Origin: a virus
DNA length: 28,991 nt
IMG/VR virus record: IMGVR_UViG_3300044825_002687
Coordinates: 1 to 28,991 of that record
Reading direction: 5' to 3' (one strand)
The notes beneath the pieces are model-generated. The model worked only from the letters and a program-made list of their open reading frames with translations. It had not been told where the DNA came from and did not search any database. Positions 16,341 to 22,496 of this stretch are shown one piece after another; position 1 is the stretch's first letter, and each line of letters starts with the position of its first letter. Made by a program: the position numbers and the translations under genes.

Positions 16341-17235
16341 TTACACGACTTTCTTTGAACTTATTTATTTCTTTTTTTGATAGTTTTTCAAGTTCCATTC
16401 CCCTACGCTTCAATTCTTCGAGATGCTCTACATCTAACATTTTCTTTTCACGCTCGGTTTTAATGTTCCGTATTCTAATCAACTCCTCATCTATTTCCTC
16501 GCACTTCCACAATTGCTCCAAAGAATAATAAACCACGGAGTATCTGTACCCTTCAGGGTCGTCATAGTGGATTTCGCTTACTCCGTGAAGAATATCTTGT
16601 CCGTTGAAAATGGTGAGAGTATTGTCTGCCACTTCCAAAGCAATATCCAAACTTGGGATACATAAATGCCCACCTGAAACCCCCTTTTTGAAAACAATCA
16701 TATTACTCAAAACACCCTTGAAATTACCTGCGTCGAAATGGTAATTCAACCGGTTATTTTTATTCACAATACCACTCGTGAAAGGTGTATTTTCTATTTG
16801 GTAATCTTCCAACACTTTTTCTTTTACCAAGTTTGCGTGTTTCTCGTAGGTTTCAGGAAAATATGTTTTATAGAATTGCTCTATTTCCTTGATAAAGTTC
16901 GTTAAGACGTAGTGTTGTTTTGGGTATTTCTTTGCCATTTCACTCAAACGACAATAGTCCGCAGTAATGGGGTTTCTCGGGTAGTATCCGAAAACGTTTG
17001 CTTGTTGTTGTAAACCACGAGTTCTTTTTGATTTGGGGTACTTTTGATTTTTCACAGCCCACCTTACCGCAGAGGTGTTTACGTCTTTTAGTGATGCGTA
17101 TAAAACAACCGGTTCATCATTTACGTAAATTATAGTATCTTCCTTTATAATGGTCGTTACATCGGAAATAAATGCCGTTGCCTTCTTGTATTTTTCAAGG
17201 TCAAATTCTTTGAATTGTAGGTCTAATCTTTTCAT
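16333..17235 (-). CDS. TET/JBP-family 2-oxoglutarate/Fe(II) dioxygenase
   Basis: A 300-residue protein with the core motifs of the Tet_JBP oxygenases, which hydroxylate the 5-methyl group of thymine or 5-methylcytosine in DNA. Iron ligands are His166 and Asp168 (NYHFDAGN) and His217 (NGQDILHGV). Arg231 (YRYSVVYYS) is the predicted 2-oxoglutarate anchor. The distances (H-x-D, then 49 residues to His, then 14 to Arg) are close to those I recall for JBP1 and TET2. SGGHLCIPSLDIAL between the ligands and GLQQQANVFGYYPRN (74-88) also match the family. The C-terminal 60 residues are charged helices of unknown role. It lies between a glycosyltransferase and terS. No methyltransferase is present nearby. 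A protein hydroxylase is the main alternative; prolyl hydroxylases normally use Lys about 10 residues after the last His, which is not seen. Confidence 0.85.
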   Translation of the reverse strand: MKRLDLQFKEFDLEKYKKATAFISDVTTIIKEDTIIYVNDEPVVLYASLKDVNTSAVRWAVKNQKYPKSKRTRGLQQQANVFGYYPRNPITADYCRLSEMAKKYPKQHYVLTNFIKEIEQFYKTYFPETYEKHANLVKEKVLEDYQIENTPFTSGIVNKNNRLNYHFDAGNFKGVLSNMIVFKKGVSGGHLCIPSLDIALEVADNTLTIFNGQDILHGVSEIHYDDPEGYRYSVVYYSLEQLWKCEEIDEELIRIRNIKTEREKKMLDVEHLEELKRRGMELEKLSKKEINKFKESRVNE

Positions 17236-17247
17236 ATCTATAAATAT

Positions 17248-17997
17248 TTAATCGGGTAATTTTATTTTTACCACCGATTTATTCATCTTCAATTCGGTAT
17301 ATTCACTTTTACGACCTTCATTTATGGAAAAAATGTTGGGATACATTTCAACCAATTTATTTGAAGCCACAAATTCCATATCTGACCTTTGTTGTTTCTC
17401 CGTCTGCATCCCCCCTTTAGTTTTATAATTGTTTGTTTTACAGGACAAAAAATTAAAACGAGCAACTCGTCCATAAACTTTGTGGAAAAGAATACTTCGT
17501 TCATAGTCATTCTTTGTTTCAAGAATACAATTTAAGTTTTCTGTTTTTTTTGATATAAACCCGAACATATTTGCCACCAAATAGGTCAGTCCCACTTCAA
17601 TATCTTTTTTCATAAAGAATAAATTACTTGAAGGGTAAATCCCCCACGCTTCTATTTTGTGTTTGCCACAGAAATTAAAAATATACCACAAAACGTTTGA
17701 TAAATGCCGTTCGTAAAGGTCTTGTACTTCCTTTACGTCGTCTTCCAAAACAACTACCCATTCCCCTTCACTGAAGTAATTCTGTACGAAGTTGAACTTC
17801 TCTTTCACCGACTTTGTATTTGTCAAAACCAAATTATACTCGGGGTATAGTTCCTCGTACAATTTGTAGTCCTCGTCATCGCTAATGAAAAGGTAGATAT
17901 TTTCTTTGTCGAAATCCTTTAGGGTATTCAAAGTCAAATTACCGATAATATCACTTCTTCGGTGGGTTGGTATAGCAAACTTATATTTCATCGGCAA
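17248..17997 (-). CDS. GT-A glycosyltransferase, probably TET-associated type
   Basis: A 249-residue protein starting with FAIPTHRR (7-14), the usual first strand and loop of a GT-A glycosyltransferase. ENIYLFISDDEDY (32-44) and VVVLEDDV (81-88), a DxD-like metal/nucleotide-sugar site, follow. The C-terminal half has DYERSILFHKVYGRVARF (164-181) and YKTKGGMQ (191-198), which resemble the acceptor-side motifs of TAGT enzymes encoded beside phage TET/JBP oxygenases. It would transfer a sugar onto a hydroxymethylated base. It lies directly before the dioxygenase gene (12-nt gap) and overlaps the HAD-kinase gene by 17 nt. There are no membrane segments, which argues against lipid-linked cell-wall work. 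Acceptor and sugar cannot be read from sequence. Confidence 0.75.
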   Translation of the reverse strand: MPMKYKFAIPTHRRSDIIGNLTLNTLKDFDKENIYLFISDDEDYKLYEELYPEYNLVLTNTKSVKEKFNFVQNYFSEGEWVVVLEDDVKEVQDLYERHLSNVLWYIFNFCGKHKIEAWGIYPSSNLFFMKKDIEVGLTYLVANMFGFISKKTENLNCILETKNDYERSILFHKVYGRVARFNFLSCKTNNYKTKGGMQTEKQQRSDMEFVASNKLVEMYPNIFSINEGRKSEYTELKMNKSVVKIKLPD

Positions 17998-18922
17998 TGT
18001 TGTTTATAATACTTGTGTATTCGGGTTTATATTTTGATACTCTCAACCCCTCTGCTACGGCAAAGTGTTTCACAAGTTCCCCGAATGCCTCTACGAGCAT
18101 TTGAGCACCAAAGTGGTCTTGGTTGTAAGCGATAAGTGAAAAATATGTTTTACCCGCATCGGTCAAATACGAGCCGAAAACATTTTTGTAGTTGGGGTCT
18201 ATCAACCAAGTACGCTCATTTTTCAAGACGTTTGTTGTTGAGAGGTCTCCGTGAAAGAAAGTACCTGGATGGTTAGGCAAAGTACTAATCAATTCTCGTA
18301 CCTTTTGGGTGTTTTTCGGATGTACTACCAATCTGTCAAGATACGTTTGAAACGGGTAATTTGGTATTTGTTCGTGCCTGAACTCTTCAATTAGATTGAT
18401 GTAGTCAATCACTCGTGGTTTCATACTCTCACTAATGCGTTCAGTGATTATTGTTTCATCATTTACAAACAAAACTTCAGGAACGTTAAAACCTCTCAAC
18501 CTCGCAATGTCATACCATTTTTTCTCGAATATAGAGGACTTCGACTTCTTGATGACTGAACCATTCGTAAAAAGTATTTTGTTGTCTGTAAAAGGAGATA
18601 AATGGGGTATAAACTCATCATTCGGTCGGATGGTCATATCGTCAATGTAGAGGTCTCCATATTCTTTGTTGAAACTTATCTCATCGAAGGGGACTTGGTA
18701 GGTTTCCAAAAATTGTTTTATCAAAGCATAATATTTGCGTTCCTTTTCCCCCACGCTCAAATTAGACTTAGCGCCCCGTGCGGTACAGACCACAATATAA
18801 CACTCGTACTCTTGTTTCAATCTTTTCAACCTTTCAATCAACGCATAATTGGGTTCAGCCGAGGTTATGTATCCGGTTAAACCCCCAGCCAAAGTTCCAT
18901 CAAAATCAACAACTATTCTCAT
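17981..18922 (-). CDS. HAD phosphatase fused to APH/choline-kinase-like phosphotransferase
   Basis: A 313-residue two-domain enzyme. Residues 1-105 form a small HAD domain with DFDGT (6-10), TAR (47-49), Lys86 or a nearby Lys, and IDD (93-95), as in capsule-locus HAD phosphatases. Residues 115-310 look like an aminoglycoside phosphotransferase/choline kinase fold: an N-lobe with Lys125/126 (GSVIKKSKSS), the catalytic loop HGDLSTTNVL (224-233) with Asp226 and Asn231, and the metal-binding LIDPN (240-244). The pair could phosphorylate a small molecule or a glycan and remove phosphate from another intermediate. HAD-kinase fusions next to nucleotidyltransferases occur in bacterial capsule loci, recalling LicA/LicC-type phosphocholine pathways. 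Inside a phage packaging operon this is unusual. It overlaps both neighbours (4 and 17 nt). Confidence 0.75.
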   Translation of the reverse strand: MRIVVDFDGTLAGGLTGYITSAEPNYALIERLKRLKQEYECYIVVCTARGAKSNLSVGEKERKYYALIKQFLETYQVPFDEISFNKEYGDLYIDDMTIRPNDEFIPHLSPFTDNKILFTNGSVIKKSKSSIFEKKWYDIARLRGFNVPEVLFVNDETIITERISESMKPRVIDYINLIEEFRHEQIPNYPFQTYLDRLVVHPKNTQKVRELISTLPNHPGTFFHGDLSTTNVLKNERTWLIDPNYKNVFGSYLTDAGKTYFSLIAYNQDHFGAQMLVEAFGELVKHFAVAEGLRVSKYKPEYTSIINNIADEI

Positions 18923-19467
18923 ATCTCTTTTTTTATTGCTTCCAAATAATCTTCCCTGTCCCCCAAACGCACAAATGTATCTTCAAAATATACTTTTGGT
19001 TTATCCATTCCCGAGATTACGGAATTATCATCACTCATTCGTTCGAGGAGTTTTGAAACACTCTTGATGAAATAAGCACCTGATAATTTATTTTCCCAAG
19101 TGCTTTGTTTCTCGGTACTTTCAACCACCAAACCATTCTCAATCTTTACCGAACCGTATTTTTTTTTCGTTGAAGTGAAACAAACCACTTCATCGGTCTT
19201 GAATGAAAGCTCGGGCATTCCAAAAGGTATAATATCACAATCAAACAATAATACATTATTCCAACTGCGTATCTCGTTGAGAGTTTCCCTCCGACTTTTG
19301 GTTTTATTTACCCCGATTGTATAATGATTAGGGTATATTGTGCCTATCCAGTCAATTATCGTTTTATCCCAAAAGTAGAGGTTTTGTTTCTCAAGATTAC
19401 TCAAACACTTCAACCGACTACCACTACCTCCCACGCTAACGACAACGTTAATCTCGGTCATTTTCAA
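18919..19467 (-). CDS. Sugar/phosphoalcohol nucleotidyltransferase-like protein
   Basis: A 182-residue protein with the nucleotide-binding loop VSVGGSGSRL (10-19), a following Lys27 (NLEKQNLYFWDK), a metal-binding DCD (76-78, VLLFDCDIIPFG), SGAYFIK (129-135) and an end segment YFEDTFVRLGDREDYLEAI. These are, in order, the landmarks of NTP-transferase enzymes that join a sugar-phosphate or phosphocholine-like group to an NTP. It is shorter than the usual 220-260 residues, so the acceptor-binding part is reduced. The first loop has GGSGSRL in place of the common AGGxGTRL. It probably prepares an activated donor for the glycosyltransferase or for a phospho-group transfer. ATG 19467 gives MKMTEINV; the in-frame ATG at 19461 is an alternative start. 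Confidence 0.7.
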   Translation of the reverse strand: MKMTEINVVVSVGGSGSRLKCLSNLEKQNLYFWDKTIIDWIGTIYPNHYTIGVNKTKSRRETLNEIRSWNNVLLFDCDIIPFGMPELSFKTDEVVCFTSTKKKYGSVKIENGLVVESTEKQSTWENKLSGAYFIKSVSKLLERMSDDNSVISGMDKPKVYFEDTFVRLGDREDYLEAIKKEI

Positions 19468-20041
19468 GATAGTAATTCATTAGGAAGATAAACGCTTCGG
19501 TATTTGTCTTGAACCTTTTACCTTCCATAACTTGGTCTAATTTATTTATTGCCTCCTCGTATTCAGCCTGACTGAAAAACAGAGTGATTCTGCGTATTTG
19601 GGAGTCCAAATACTTTTCAAGTTTTCGACTTAAAACGTCCTCATCTATCTCGGGCTCCATTTCATCGTCCATTACCCACGCAGGTATTTCTAAACCCCAG
19701 TCCGATACTACAGAAACATCCCAACTCGTTGAGATGCTATCCCAATTCCATTCTCCATAGTTGACGTTGTCCTTCACTACGAACTCCCTCTTTTTTGCTT
19801 CGTCCAAGTTTGAGAAACGGATAATGGGAATGTCCTTGTATCCAAGTTCCTTTAGTGCTCGCAATCTCATATTTCCACCGATAACCACAAGGTTTTCATC
19901 TACCACCAAAGGACGAGCCTCTAACATTTCGGGGAACTCTTGAATTGATTTTTTCAATTTCTCAAGTTGGTCTCCTTTTATAACTCGGGGATTATCAGGA
20001 TTTGGTTTTATTGTTTCAATATTTACTACCTCAATTTTCAT
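19448..20041 (-). CDS. ParB-like N-terminal domain protein
   Basis: A 197-residue protein. Residues 5-75 are a ParB/Srx-type domain: IKPNPDNPR (11-19), LKKSIQEF (29-36) and VVIGGNMRLRALKELGY (52-68). The GGNMR motif corresponds to the nucleotide-binding GxxR box. Residues 90-125 (VNYGEWNWDSIS...WGLEIPAWV) match the extension common in phage ParB-like proteins encoded near DNA methylases. The rest is acidic and helical. No C-terminal ParB dimer domain is seen, so plasmid partition is unlikely. As the first gene of the modification cassette it could be a DNA-binding or NTP-hydrolysing accessory factor. It overlaps the TerS-like gene (11 nt) and the nucleotidyltransferase gene (20 nt). Confidence 0.8.
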   Translation of the reverse strand: MKIEVVNIETIKPNPDNPRVIKGDQLEKLKKSIQEFPEMLEARPLVVDENLVVIGGNMRLRALKELGYKDIPIIRFSNLDEAKKREFVVKDNVNYGEWNWDSISTSWDVSVVSDWGLEIPAWVMDDEMEPEIDEDVLSRKLEKYLDSQIRRITLFFSQAEYEEAINKLDQVMEGKRFKTNTEAFIFLMNYYLENDRD

Positions 20042-20441
20042 TTGGTCTTACAATTTCAATTTTTATAGGTTCAGCATTTATCTGTTCTCCTTGGCTCGTT
20101 ACGTCCAAACGAGTGCTTTCGCTCCAATTATCAGGGAACTTGTTGCGAACAATCAAACTCCATAGTCTCGAATTAAATCCCTGTCCTCCGTCCTTTTCCA
20201 TTGCTCTATGTGCTAAATTATACCAATAATTCTCACATAAAGTTCGGTATTCTTGAACGGCTCTGGAATATTCTGGGTTTCTTTTCATCATAGCGTAGTG
20301 CTGGTCCCAAGATAAACCCAAAGTCAAAAGGAACTCGGTAATGTGTTTTCCCTCTAAACCACTTTGAAGGATAATCTCCTTCCAAACGGGGTTCATATAG
20401 GTTTCTGTGCGGGGTCTACCCCTTTTTTTTGGTTCGTTCAT
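20031..20441 (-). CDS. Second terminase-small-subunit-like DNA-binding protein
   Basis: A 136-residue protein. The N-terminus KKRGRPR (5-11) is an AT-hook-like motif. A helical part with SWDQHYAMMKRNPEYSRAV (helix-turn-helix-like) follows, then NSRLWSLIVRNKFPDNWSES and a C-terminus with TSQGEQINAEPIKIEI. This C-terminal pattern occurs in small terminase or packaging proteins of several phage groups that I recall. It starts 1 nt after the MGCNC gene and overlaps the ParB-like gene by 11 nt. With the shorter TerS at 16077-16340, it brackets the modification cassette. It might be the true packaging-site binder, or a regulator that links DNA modification to packaging. Confidence 0.6.
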   Translation of the reverse strand: MNEPKKRGRPRTETYMNPVWKEIILQSGLEGKHITEFLLTLGLSWDQHYAMMKRNPEYSRAVQEYRTLCENYWYNLAHRAMEKDGGQGFNSRLWSLIVRNKFPDNWSESTRLDVTSQGEQINAEPIKIEIVRPNEN

Positions 20442-20442
20442 T

Positions 20443-20691
20443 TTATTTCTTTTTGTATTTTTGGGATGCGCTAACCACCTCGTTCAACATCAAATCATAG
20501 TTGTCCTTGATTGAAGCATTCGGGTAAAGGGAACTGAAAACAAATAATAATTCATTCCTTTCCACCAAATCTAAATCTTCCAACTTTTTATCTTGAAGAG
20601 TGTCCCTCACAAAGTCGTATGCTAATTTCAAGTGGTCATTACTTTTCAGGTTATTTAGTGTTGCTTTACCTGATTTACAATTACATCCCAT
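20443..20691 (-). CDS. Small MGCNC-type protein, unknown function
   Basis: An 82-residue protein beginning MGCNCKSGK, followed by a mostly helical, charged chain ending in KYKKK. The Cys-x-Cys start could bind metal with partners, but two Cys alone do not make a zinc site. I recall short proteins with this start in Bacteroidota phages without a known role. It is the first gene after the terminator at 20737-20769, so it probably opens the packaging operon. Its A-rich leader (ATCAACTTAAATG) has no Shine-Dalgarno sequence. Confidence 0.6.
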   Translation of the reverse strand: MGCNCKSGKATLNNLKSNDHLKLAYDFVRDTLQDKKLEDLDLVERNELLFVFSSLYPNASIKDNYDLMLNEVVSASQKYKKK

Positions 20692-20736
20692 TTAAGTTGA
20701 TTTTGTTATCACTTATAAATATTACAAAAAAAATGG

Positions 20737-20769
20737 AAAAAAAAAGGGAGAAATAAAATTATTTCTCCC
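20737..20769 (-). terminator. Rho-independent terminator ending the small-gene operon
   Basis: On the minus strand GGGAGAAAT and ATTTCTCCC pair around a 6-base loop, and the stem can extend two further A-T pairs. Nine T follow. It lies 30 nt after the stop of the 131-aa gene and separates it from the packaging operon. Confidence 0.85.
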
Positions 20770-20798
20770 AAAAGGACAATATTCGAAAAAAAAAGAAA

Positions 20799-21194
20799 TC
20801 ACGATTTAGGCTCTTCAACCCAAAAAAAATCAAATATGTCCTCACAAAGTTCCATAAACGACATTCGGTATTCCTCATAGGTGCAGATGTAGTCGTCGTC
20901 AAACTCATTTTGCTTTATAATATACCAAACCTCGGGGCTCTTTTGAAGAATTATAGGTCTGATAACTCGGGCGTAAACCTCCGTCATTTTCATTCGAAGT
21001 GGTTCAGCAATCTTGGGTATTCCTGGAGCAAACTTTCTATTGTTGAAGCAAATCTCCTCAAAATACCGGTCTAATCTGTAGCCCAGTAAATCCAAATCCC
21101 CCCCGGCGTGGTAATAATCGCATAGAAAGTCGATGACTTGCCAAGGAGTAAATCCCTCGGCTACAATAATGTTGATAATTCTTTTGTCGTTCAT
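20799..21194 (-). CDS. Hypothetical acidic phage protein (131 aa)
   Basis: I do not recognise this 131-residue protein. It is acidic and rich in aromatic residues, with predicted helices (PWQVIDFLCDYYHAGGDLDLL, MSFMELCEDIFDFFW) and no signal peptide or membrane segment. It overlaps the upstream 81-aa gene by 4 nt and is the last gene before the strong terminator at 20737-20769. The four genes from 21911 to 20799 probably form one transcript driven by the promoter candidate near 21942-21975. Confidence 0.6.
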   Translation of the reverse strand: MNDKRIINIIVAEGFTPWQVIDFLCDYYHAGGDLDLLGYRLDRYFEEICFNNRKFAPGIPKIAEPLRMKMTEVYARVIRPIILQKSPEVWYIIKQNEFDDDYICTYEEYRMSFMELCEDIFDFFWVEEPKS

Positions 21195-21436
21195 AAATGT
21201 GTAAAATTAAAATGATTTAGTGTATAGATGAGTGCTGATTTAGGACAAAAGATTTCCTTTGTTTCTTTACTTGAAACAATTCTAATTCTATAGCAACTCT
21301 CATATCTACGATTTCTTATTAGTTCGGAACAGGGGCTCTCTTCGTTGGATAAAATGAAGATTACCAAGTCCTCCTTGTAATAAATAGCACCTAATTTCGG
21401 AGGGTGAAATTCGGTAGTTTTCGTTGAAGTTCCCAT
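21191..21436 (-). CDS. Hypothetical small phage protein (81 aa)
   Basis: This 81-residue protein is not recognised. It is beta-rich, with YYKEDLVIFILSNEE, a Tyr/Arg-rich central part (RNRRYESCYRIRIV) and three Cys that do not form a clear metal site. It starts directly after the stop of the 83-aa gene and overlaps the next gene by 4 nt, which supports real translation. Confidence 0.5.
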   Translation of the reverse strand: MGTSTKTTEFHPPKLGAIYYKEDLVIFILSNEESPCSELIRNRRYESCYRIRIVSSKETKEIFCPKSALIYTLNHFNFTHL

Positions 21437-21688
21437 TTATTCAAAATAAAAATAGTCAATTTTTTCACCTGAAACTTTCGCTCGTACATCATCCCACTTC
21501 AGGTTTATGGAGTGATGTAGTATTTTCTCACCATTTCGGGTGATGTATTTCTTGGTGAAGTGAAACTTATGGTTTTCATCTACCACCACTTCTATTTGGT
21601 AATATACCCCTGCGGTTTCCAAACACTTCATCTTGAATGTGTTGCCAGGGTTTTTTACCCACGTTTGTAATAACTCACTTGGCTTCAT
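21437..21688 (-). CDS. Hypothetical small phage protein (83 aa)
   Basis: An 83-residue protein of unknown function. It alternates charged and aromatic residues in a beta-type pattern (YYQIEVVVDENHKFHFTKKYI) and ends WDDVRAKVSGEKIDYFYFE. It overlaps the 78-aa gene by 14 nt and abuts the 81-aa gene. Confidence 0.5.
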   Translation of the reverse strand: MKPSELLQTWVKNPGNTFKMKCLETAGVYYQIEVVVDENHKFHFTKKYITRNGEKILHHSINLKWDDVRAKVSGEKIDYFYFE

Positions 21689-21911
21689 AGATGATACGTC
21701 CGCAAATGGGAAATAAAGAAGTGTTAATGGTAGTACCTTTTTTCACTTTCACCTTTCGGTCGGTGATGATGTCAGCATCGAGTGTTTCGTATTGACGACC
21801 ATTGTACCCGTGAGGACGACCCTCTTCGTTTTCACAACGGATAGTACCTACGAATTTGCCATCTACTACAATCTCTTTGTAGAAGCCGAGGATTTCAAAA
21901 TGTGTTTTCAT
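21675..21911 (-). CDS. Hypothetical small phage protein, first gene of a four-gene operon
   Basis: A 78-residue protein, basic and beta-rich (EIVVDGKFVGTIRCENEEG, DRKVKVKKGTTINT), with no known family visible. It follows the promoter candidate at 21942-21975, giving a leader of about 25 nt. The leader is A-rich (AAAAACAAAAGAAACACATT before the ATG) without a Shine-Dalgarno sequence, typical of Bacteroidota. It is the first minus-strand gene after the plus-strand island and non-coding segment. Confidence 0.55.
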   Translation of the reverse strand: MKTHFEILGFYKEIVVDGKFVGTIRCENEEGRPHGYNGRQYETLDADIITDRKVKVKKGTTINTSLFPICGRIIYEAK

Positions 21912-21941
21912 AATGTGTTTCTTTTGTTTTTTTGTATATCA

Positions 21942-21975
21942 TAAAAATAGTATAAATTGATGAAATAACCAAAAA
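21942..21975 (-). promoter_or_regulatory. Bacteroidota-type promoter candidate for the small-gene operon
   Basis: On the minus strand TTTTTG (21975-21970) is separated by 20 nt from TATTTTTA (21949-21942). This fits the Bacteroidota primary sigma pattern TTTG-N17-23-TAnnTTTG except for the last base. Transcription would start about 25 nt before the ATG at 21911. Confidence 0.5.
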
Positions 21976-22020
21976 TTCATAAACTTTTTTTTGAACTATT
22001 GTAGCAACTGATAGGGGTAT

Positions 22021-22054
22021 AAAAAAGGAACTCCCACCTTCTCAAGTGGGAGTT
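22021..22054 (-). terminator. Hairpin with T-run on the minus strand
   Basis: AACTCCCAC (22029-22037) pairs with GTGGGAGTT (22046-22054) over nine bases around an 8-base loop. On the minus strand it is followed by CC and six T. This is terminator geometry for minus-strand transcription entering from the non-coding segment on its right. On the plus strand no T-run follows the stem. Confidence 0.65.
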
Positions 22055-22084
22055 GAAAGACTGGATGCCTATCTAAAAAGTAAT

Positions 22085-22095
22085 CTCAAATGGGA
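22085..22095. repeat. Inverted motif pairing with 22327-22337
   Basis: CTCAAATGGGA here is the exact reverse complement of TCCCATTTGAG at 22327-22337. Eight of its bases (AAATGGGA) also pair with TCCCATTT at 22172-22179. The two partners would compete for it. Confidence 0.6.
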
Positions 22096-22171
22096 ACTAA
22101 AACTACCTTCCTGTTTAATATAAATATACTGAAATAATTAAGAAAGAAAATACAAAGTACTAATATAATTT

Positions 22172-22201
22172 TCCCATTTAGGAAATTAAAAAGGTGTCGC
22201 C
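22172..22201. repeat. Direct repeat, copy 1
   Basis: TCCCATTTAGG followed seven bases later by AAAGGTGTCGCC. The same two blocks recur at 22327-22360 with one inserted G in the first block, a 10-base spacer and one change in the second. Confidence 0.6.
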
Positions 22202-22326
22202 CAGAAGGGAGCAAGAGACAACACTATTTTAACAATAGAAAAAATTACCTGAACCAACAAACTTCCAATTTGATTAGGTGATTGAAGTGCGAAAGGCTAT
22301 TGAAGCCAAGCGGAAAATATGTCTCG

Positions 22327-22360
22327 TCCCATTTGAGGTTTCTTGGAGAAAGGTGTCGGC
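22327..22360. repeat. Direct repeat, copy 2
   Basis: TCCCATTTGAGG followed ten bases later by AAAGGTGTCGGC, matching the copy 155 bases to its left. Its second block forms the left foot of the 13-bp hairpin. Confidence 0.6.
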
Positions 22361-22406
22361 ACTATACTCCTGTGGATTAACCACATTCAATAAATAGTGC
22401 TGATAC
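22353..22406 (+). other. Long hairpin in the non-coding segment
   Basis: GTGTCGGCACTAT pairs with ATAGTGCTGATAC over 13 positions, two of them G-T. Inside it GTGG pairs with CCAC around ATTAA. The G-T pairs become A-C mismatches on the opposite strand, so a plus-strand RNA folds better. Confidence 0.5.
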
Positions 22407-22447
22407 TCACAAAAGCCAAGAATACCCCAAAAAAAATTGATTAATTT

Positions 22448-22479
22448 TTTGTTTTTCTCGAATACTTTTTGTATTTTTG
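22448..22479 (+). promoter_or_regulatory. Bacteroidota-type promoter for the plus-strand island
   Basis: TTTG (22448-22451), a 20-nt spacer, then TATTTTTG (22472-22479) match the consensus TTTG-N17-23-TAnnTTTG fully. The predicted start point near 22485 leaves a very short leader before ATG 22491 or 22497. It rules out the earlier TTG at 22437 as the start of the first gene. Confidence 0.6.
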
Positions 22480-22496
22480 GTTATATTTATATGTAT

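Larger units (their letters stand above)
22055..22436. other. Structured non-coding segment, possible ncRNA or DNA control region
   Basis: No convincing gene lies between 21912 and 22496. This part holds several paired elements: a 13-bp hairpin (22353-22406), CCCAGAAGGG inside a GTGTC/GACA-CAC stem (about 22194-22224), CTATT/AATAG and GGCT/AGCC. Two copies of TCCCATTT(G)AGG followed by AAAGGTGTCGsC are present, with AAATGGGA at 22088 able to pair with either. The strand is unclear: two G-T pairs in the large hairpin favour a plus-strand RNA, while the terminator at 22021-22054 favours a minus-strand transcript. No tRNA, tmRNA or known riboswitch pattern was recognised. A replication or packaging control region is also possible. 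Confidence 0.4.

Noticed and set aside
19448-20041. Plasmid-type partition ParB
   Set aside because: There is no ParA gene nearby and no C-terminal dimer domain; the context is packaging and modification.
22055-22436. tRNA, tmRNA, retron or CRISPR element in the non-coding segment
   Set aside because: No T-loop consensus, no cloverleaf, no reverse transcriptase or Cas gene, and only two imperfect repeats.
22437-22496. TTG start extending zinc-finger protein A by 20 residues
   Set aside because: A full-match promoter (22448-22479) lies inside the extension and the added residues are Phe/Ile-rich with no counterpart in paralogue B.
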